Assembly (NCBI GenBank): GCA_020536535.1
Contig: JAHLWZ010000524.1
Coordinates: 715-37,670 of the forward strand
Direction of reading: 5' to 3'
Length of the DNA: 36,956 bases
From: Pelomyxa schiedti
Taxonomy: Eukaryota > Evosea > Pelobiontida > Pelomyxidae
Positions 33,231-36,956 of this stretch are shown in pieces. Under the pieces are notes generated by a model. The model had not been told where the DNA came from. It saw only the letters and a program-made list of their open reading frames with translations, and searched no databases. The position numbers were made by a program, and so were the translations under genes. Each line of letters begins with the position of its first letter. The first letter of the stretch is position 1.

Positions 33231-34234
33231 ATGGCACCTTATCACAACACTTCTTGACAAGTAACATGTGCTTTATGACATTGTTGCTTTCTGCCATTTG
33301 GAAGGCTGGGGGGCCTGGGGCCGTTTTCTTTTTTCTGAATGTGGGGCTGCGCTCCAATTCTGAACGAGTTTTATGCATCACAGCACTCAATTGCCACACA
33401 AGGCCACAACAAACACAATAAATCCCATGTCCCATAATTCTGATTTGGAAAAAAAAAGGGTTAAGAAAACGCATTGGTTTGACATTTGGGCATTGATCCC
33501 CCACAAAATGGTTGCAAGAAACATTGCATTGAGAGATATAAGACCTAATTTGGCATTTGAACAATGTACCCAATGACACTTGACCATTTTTGGCTGTAAA
33601 AATCGAAAAAAACAGATGCACCCTTTTTACTCTCTTCCCCAGAACAATGGAATGGTAGTGGCAGAGGTATCAGGAAGTCCAAAGTGCACACAATCCCCCA
33701 TCAGGTTTTTTTGTTTTTGGGAGGTATGTACTTGCTGATGTAGTGGTTAAGAGTTCAGGGCACAACATTCAGCATGAGGATGTTAACAAAACAAAGACAC
33801 CCTTTCCCAAAGGCCACAATAGTATGTATAACAACCTGCCGCACCTTTACTTAGTTTAAGCTAGGGTGCTTGGCTCAGCTGTCCATAGCACTGCCTCTAT
33901 GCCTTAGTTGCTGAGAGGGTGCAGGTTCAAAAGCAGTAGAGCTCATCCTAACTTTTTGGCGAACCTTTTTGGTGATTGTTTTGCTGGTGACCCACAGTTA
34001 CCCGCCACGACCCTCACAAAGGGGTCGAATGAAATCCGAGTAGATCCACAAAGGGGTCGAGTAGACCCACAAACAGGTCGAACGAAATCCGAGTAGATCC
34101 ACAAAGGGGTCGAGTAGACCCACAACCCACCACAACTTTCACAAAAACCCACAGTGACATTCACGAAAGACCACAGCAACACATTCGCAAAAACCCACCA
34201 CCATCCTCACAGAAACCCACCACGACAAGCATCA
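33231..34234. other. Intergenic region of about 1 kb
   Basis: This is the longest stretch without a gene that I can support. Short open frames on both strands show no splice-linked protein pattern. It holds a tRNA-like element around 33862-33945 and a minisatellite from about 34011, both listed separately. The first 300 bases are probably the 3' UTR and downstream region of the LisH-like gene. Confidence 0.6.
33862..33945 (+). other. Degenerate tRNA-like element with pol III box motifs
   Basis: TTGGCTCAGCTGTCCATAGC fits an A-box/D-arm pattern, and GGTTCAAAAGC about 45 bases further resembles a B box. Between them CCTCT...AGAGG can pair. The T-arm stem does not pair and no clean acceptor stem or anticodon loop forms, so it is not a functional tRNA. 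A tRNA-derived SINE fragment or tRNA pseudogene are possible readings, and chance is another. Confidence 0.25.
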
Positions 34235-34235
34235 C
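34011..34235. repeat. Minisatellite
   Basis: Two copies of a 54-base unit (GGTCGAAYGAAATCCGAGTA, then GATCCACAAAGG and GGTCGAGTAGACCCACAAA) start at about 34023 and 34077, and each unit is itself made of two related halves of about 27 bases. A degenerate array of about 20-base units based on ACAAAAACCCACCACGAC follows, to about 34260. Its right end overlaps the 3' end of the acetyltransferase gene. Confidence 0.85.
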
Positions 34236-35187
34236 TAAAAACCCACCATGACTTTGTAAAAAGGGAGGTTTAACTCAAAGAACACAGTATTGTCAGTGTA
34301 CTTTGAGTGATAAGGTCCAGTCTCAACGAAACCAAGAGACTTGTATAATTTTATTGCTGGGGTCATGTGGGACAAAGTGTCCAGCCAGAATTTCTGATAT
34401 CCAAGCCCTTTGGCTTTCTAGGTTTTTGGTATTTAGTAACATTCCACAAAAAACACATAGCATACTGCAATTATTGCCTTTGCCAGAATTCTGCCAATTC
34501 CAGTGCGTTGGTATTCAGGGAGAATGAACATTCTCTTCATTTCTGCAGATATATCATCAAGACGGCGGCAACCTTTGTTTATCCGTTAATAAGTCATATC
34601 TTAACCTAACCTCCAAGACAGGAAATAAGACATGTTTGCATAAACTTATTCCCGCCTGTATATAGATATTACACATTATAAAGACACAGTGGTAGTGGTA
34701 AATCAAGATATATAACCTACACAGCCTATGTATTCAGACGAATTGGTTTTTACCAACAGGAAGCATCCCCTGTTGTCACGTCCATACATCTGACTCATGT
34801 TCTCAAGTTCTTCCCTGAAACCTGAGCTCCCCACAAGTCAAAACAAAAAAAAAAACAAACAACATTATCCACTGGCGCCACAAACAACAACAACAAGTGA
34901 GGCCAGATGGGTGCGTGACTGTGATGTTATGTTACTGTTATTATTATAGTTGGTGTTGTTGTTGCCATTGGATGTATGGGGGTGGTTGTCAACGTGCCTT
35001 GGTACTGGAGGTCCACGCCCAGCAGTGACTGGTACTTTGTGGCCAGCGCCCTGGCCCACTCCCACTGCCCATCGCTCTCACACTCCTCAATCGCCAAACC
35101 CCCACCATCATCAGCTCCGCCTCCTCCGCGATGACTACTACCATCGTCGTCGCGTATTGTTGTCGTGCATTGGCACCTCGGCATCAT
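34235..35187 (-). CDS. GNAT-family N-acetyltransferase
   Basis: GNAT enzymes move acetyl groups from acetyl-CoA to amines; the substrate here is unknown. The gene is hidden in unspliced frames and appears when exons are joined: EECESDGQWEWARALATKYQ, LLGVDLQYQ | GFREELENMSQMYGRD, GCFLLVKTNSSEYIGCVG | CRRLDDISAEMKRMF, then PEYQRTGIGRILAKAIIA (the acetyl-CoA loop Q/RxxGxG/A) | KAKGLGYQKFWLDTLSHM, TPAIKLYKSLGFVETGPYHS and TVFFEL. This is the full order of the small bacterial-type GNAT group. The first junction needs a GC-AG intron (34997-34822); the others are GT-AG. The start is ATGATG at 35187/35184, after which a Gly/Asp-rich leader precedes the domain. The last residues and the stop at 34235 lie in repeat-derived sequence. 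Confidence 0.8.
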
Positions 35188-35383
35188 CCCCCCCACCACC
35201 ACGGCAACAGCCGAGCACAGACGGCAAGATCGTTTTCAAAGGTGGAGAGTTGAAGACGAAAAACAAGAGTGCCCCTTTTCCTCGTTTTACAATGACCTGT
35301 GGTTCTGTATTGGGTGGACTGGGGGAAACACTGTCATCACTCAGAAGGAGCGGTTGAAATGAAGCGCCAATCCTTTTTTATTT

Positions 35384-36956
35384 TTAGTACCTGTTTTCAT
35401 CAGATTTTTTTTGTAACAACCACCACAACCAATATCTTTTAGTCGACCCTTGTTCGGCAGCCAGCGCATACAGCCTTACGGCTTCTGCCAGGTCTTTGCT
35501 CACCCCAGCCTCTGCACACCCAGTCTCATACAGTTTGGCCATGCGGTACTGTCCCTTTGCATCACCACCCTTTGATGCCATGGCAAGCCACTTCACTGCC
35601 TCCCTCAGGTTCCGCTTGCAACCAACAAAACTAGCCCCATTCATGTACCAGCTGCCGAGACGCGATTGCGCCCACAGGTTGCCAAGGCGGGCTGACACCT
35701 CCAAGTGCTCAATAGAACTAGAAGAAAGAAGCAGGCATCCAATGAAGTACTCAGCCAATGCGCGTGGCACACTGAGGCACGAACTGGTGGTTGCTGTTAC
35801 TGCCAATGATATTGCATTGTATTGTTCCTTGCGTCTCACATCATCACCATTGTGGTACATGTATCCACGCATTACATGCGCCAAGGCGGCAACACCACAC
35901 TTCCAGTCTTGCACAGTTGTTGGTGTGTGGTCTCCCAGAAGAGGTTGTTCTGGTGCTGATGGTGCCCAAAACAGAGACCAGAATTTGTTGGTAGGTGCTT
36001 TGGTGGCCGGTGTTGGTGGTGGTTGTGGCACCAATGACAAAGCCAGTTCGATGATGGTTTGGAGAAAAACAAGTGATTCTGGGGCACACTTTGGGAGACT
36101 GCGTTCGATCTCAAAGTCTGCCATCTTGGTGAATGGGCCAAGGCTGATGAAAAGGGAGGGTTTAAATGCGAGCATGAAGTACAGAAGCAGCAGAGCAACA
36201 GTTTCAGATTGGTTGTGTGTCTTCCTTTTGGATCTACAAGAATCCAGATTTACCACATGATCAGGTTTGTTGTTGTCTTCATGTATTTCACAAAGGGGCC
36301 CATGCAAGGAACAAGGGAACATTTCAAGGCAGTTCTCAAAGGCGTGTCTGAAGTCTCCTTCGACAAAGAGCCTCATTGTCTGCAGTGCAAATTGTTCTTC
36401 TCCCACCCCTGCACTACCAATTGGAAAAGGTTGGGTATGTTAGATACACACTAGAAATGTACAGGTTTCCAATGCATTTGAGAGTTGGAGTGACATCTTC
36501 TTTGTTGATATGAAATCTGCCTTCACCCAGCAATGACAAAGTGTTGCAAAGTGGTTCCTGAATAGGTTTTTAATAAGTGGAATGAAGGGAAGTAAGAGAG
36601 CAACCACCAACGTTTCCCTAGCTTTGCTGTGCTTCATGAGGACTGGACTGCGAGTGATGACGACAAGAGATGTTTGCATACCACTATTCTCTTGACAAAA
36701 TGCAGCGGCATTCTTCAAGTTGTTCTGAGAATCATTCAAGTGAGAGACAATGGAATGTGTGCATTTTATTTGCAACTCGAGGGCTCTCTTCCTTGTTTCA
36801 AAGAATTTTGAAGTGTAAGCAAGCAGCATGTTCTTCTTTTTCTGAAGTGCCTTCATCAATCTGTTGAATGTTCCTTTGATGTTCTCTTCAACTCTCCTTT
36901 GCCGCTTTTTTTGTTTGATGAGAAAGTAACACAATAAGTTATCACACAGACACCTT
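35384..36956 (-). CDS. B-box/coiled-coil protein with Sel1-like repeats, N-terminus off window
   Basis: The gene enters from the right edge in an open frame (VCDNLLCYFLIKQKKRQRRV) that looks like the end of a B-box zinc finger. A coiled coil of the B-box C-terminal type follows: VEENIKGTFNRLMKALQKKK, FFETRKRALELQIKCTHSIV. An intron of about 37 nt near 36455-36419 joins LETCTFLV to AGVGEEQFALQTMRLF in phase 2. A long central region contains a hydrophobic stretch and a Pro-rich linker. The C-terminus has Sel1-like repeats: AQSRLGSWYMNG, NLREAVKWLAMASKGGDAKG, QYRMAKLYETG, DLAEAVRLYALAAEQG. The stop is at 35384. B-box/coiled-coil regions oligomerise and Sel1 repeats bind proteins, so a scaffold or TRIM-like ligase adaptor is likely. 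A RING, if present, would lie outside the window. Confidence 0.78.

Noticed and set aside
33373-33576. 67-codon plus-strand open frame
   Set aside because: No motif, no splice partner, and several similar-length frames overlap on both strands, so it looks like chance.
34950-35362. Plus-strand open frames including one with NDLWFCIGWTGG
   Set aside because: They lie opposite the first exon and upstream region of the GNAT gene. The minus-strand reading joins to a complete acetyltransferase, while these frames join to nothing. The part beyond 35187 remains weakly open to another reading.

Overview
The window is nuclear DNA of a gene-dense unicellular eukaryote. Genes lie on both strands, a few hundred bases or less apart. 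Most are cut by many short GT-AG introns of about 25-70 nt. The conserved genes (CAND1, POLA2, CMTR1, TMEM258, a VAMP7-type R-SNARE, Rad54, an ARF GTPase) are general eukaryotic. Together with Sel1-repeat, B-box and RCC1/F-box proteins they suggest a free-living protist. An amoebozoan, perhaps an archamoeba, is my guess and is not proven by the sequence. Because introns break most genes, I rebuilt the models by joining exons in phase and checking them against family motifs. Multi-exon CDS entries are given as spans from start to stop, introns included.

Left part (1-5,000), all minus strand: an uncharacterised gene with a Ras-like C-terminal segment and a TG-rich microsatellite in an intron; an ARF-family GTPase whose catalytic switch II Gln is Glu; and an RCC1 propeller protein ending in an F-box.

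Middle left (5,200-12,700) is a lineage-specific duplicated island. Two histidine acid phosphatase genes (minus strand, signal peptide, RHGDR and HD motifs) flank two plus-strand paralogues of an unrecognised, intronless, roughly 500-residue family. The first of these paralogues is broken by two frame lesions. The phosphatase copies share a core that is nearly identical even in introns, while their outer introns have diverged, which suggests recent gene conversion.

Middle (12,800-24,700): a Rad54-type SNF2 recombination motor with a long Ser/Asp-rich tail; a MITE-like hairpin; a small CxxC...CxxC protein; a possible small membrane protein; the cullin regulator CAND1; and, divergent from it, the oligosaccharyltransferase subunit TMEM258/OST5.

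Right part (24,900-36,956): a VAMP7-type longin SNARE; the cap-1 methyltransferase CMTR1 divergent from POLA2 (DNA polymerase alpha B subunit); a disordered protein with a LisH-CTLH-like segment; about 1 kb of intergenic DNA with a minisatellite and a tRNA-like element; a GNAT acetyltransferase that is visible only after splicing and appears to use a GC-AG intron; and, running off the right edge, a B-box/coiled-coil protein joined to Sel1-like repeats. I found no convincing tRNA, rRNA, CRISPR array or autonomous transposon.
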